A DNA stretch of 64,000 nucleotides from Sclerotiophoma versabilis (taxonomy: Eukaryota > Ascomycota > Dothideomycetes > Pleosporales > Didymellaceae): contig JAAROD010000058.1 in NCBI GenBank assembly GCA_012274445.1, forward strand, positions 310,001 through 374,000, given 5' to 3'. The stretch's first letter is position 1, and every line of letters begins with the position of its first letter. This document shows positions 63,696-64,000 of this stretch, piece by piece. The notes below the pieces were generated by a model, which made no database searches, had not been told where the DNA came from, and was given only the letters and a program-made list of their open reading frames with translations. A program made the position numbers and the translations under genes.

Positions 63696-64000
63696 GGCGC
63701 TTGTGCTGGGTTGAGTGCGTCTGATAAAGAGGGATTGCGCGTGAAAAAGACACAGGGTAATTTAAAGATGCTGGAAGGTATGAAGATAGACGGTCTGCAG
63801 GGTATTCGCAGAGAGGGTCAGATCAAAAATGTTGTGTGAATTGGAAGAAAGCGACGGTTGTTTGGACATGTGAGCTCCAGGTCTCCGGAGCTTGGCCCAC
63901 GCACGCCGGGCCTCGCTCGGCTCGTTGACGTGGGCCGAGGCAAAACACCCCTCCTCCAGTGCTCGAGACCGACATGCTCACCTGCTATGCAAAATCATCC
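63696..64000. other. Promoter side of the carnitine carrier
   Basis: To the window edge; no gene seen. A GC-rich stretch near 63890-63960 carries CTCCGGAG (63883-63898) as a short palindrome. Confidence 0.4.

Overview
The window looks like nuclear DNA of a filamentous ascomycete. The inference of a Dothideomycete, probably Pleosporales, rests on short introns (mostly 46-65 nt, GT...AG with CTAAC/CTGAC-like branch sites), monocistronic genes on both strands, fungus-specific families (STIMATE/PF12400, Syp1, Lcp5, hybrid histidine kinase) and a style of gene decay (C-to-T nonsense changes) seen in genomes with RIP. Exon structures below were worked out by hand from splice motifs and reading frame; nearly all intact multi-exon models close in frame, but none has transcript support.

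Layout. 0.8-3.1 kb: a Trk-type potassium transporter. 3.7-11.7 kb: a gene-poor, decayed island holding a retropepsin-like remnant, an F-box/LRR pseudogene, one F-box gene with a C2H2-like finger and an unresolved start, a frameshifted small secreted protein, a remnant of unknown family, and two copies of a short dispersed repeat near its edges. 12.1-20.5 kb: four minus-strand housekeeping-type genes: an unusual FKBP-STIMATE fusion, a triose-phosphate-transporter-like DMT carrier, the MO25 homologue Hym1, and a CMGC kinase. 21.3-24.3 kb: the endocytic adaptor Syp1. 26.7-32.8 kb: a hybrid histidine kinase of about 2000 residues. 33.6-36.0 kb: Lcp5/neuroguidin and a secreted PIG-L-like protein that lacks the first Asp of HPDD. 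36.3-44.8 kb: a Cys-rich/coiled-coil protein, the complex I 24 kDa subunit, a Tls1/C9orf78 homologue and an Mnr2-like CorA magnesium transporter. 45.5-51.6 kb: a Dal5-like MFS permease, a protein with 11-residue repeats and an acyltransferase with a repeat-bearing tail. 52.1-55.7 kb: two fungal proteins of unknown function and a decayed Q/P-rich gene. 56.1-63.7 kb: cytosolic lysyl-tRNA synthetase (12 exons), a thioredoxin, a large protein with two C-terminal membrane helices, and the mitochondrial carnitine carrier.

I see no biosynthetic cluster, CRISPR array, rRNA, tRNA or intact transposon. The genes serve unrelated core functions: ion transport (K+, Mg2+), translation, ribosome assembly, respiration, fatty-acid shuttling, endocytosis and signalling. 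The most noteworthy items are the FKBP-STIMATE single reading frame, the decayed island with its repeat pair, the Q/P-rich pseudogene whose stops all look like C-to-T changes, and the PIG-L protein with an altered active site.
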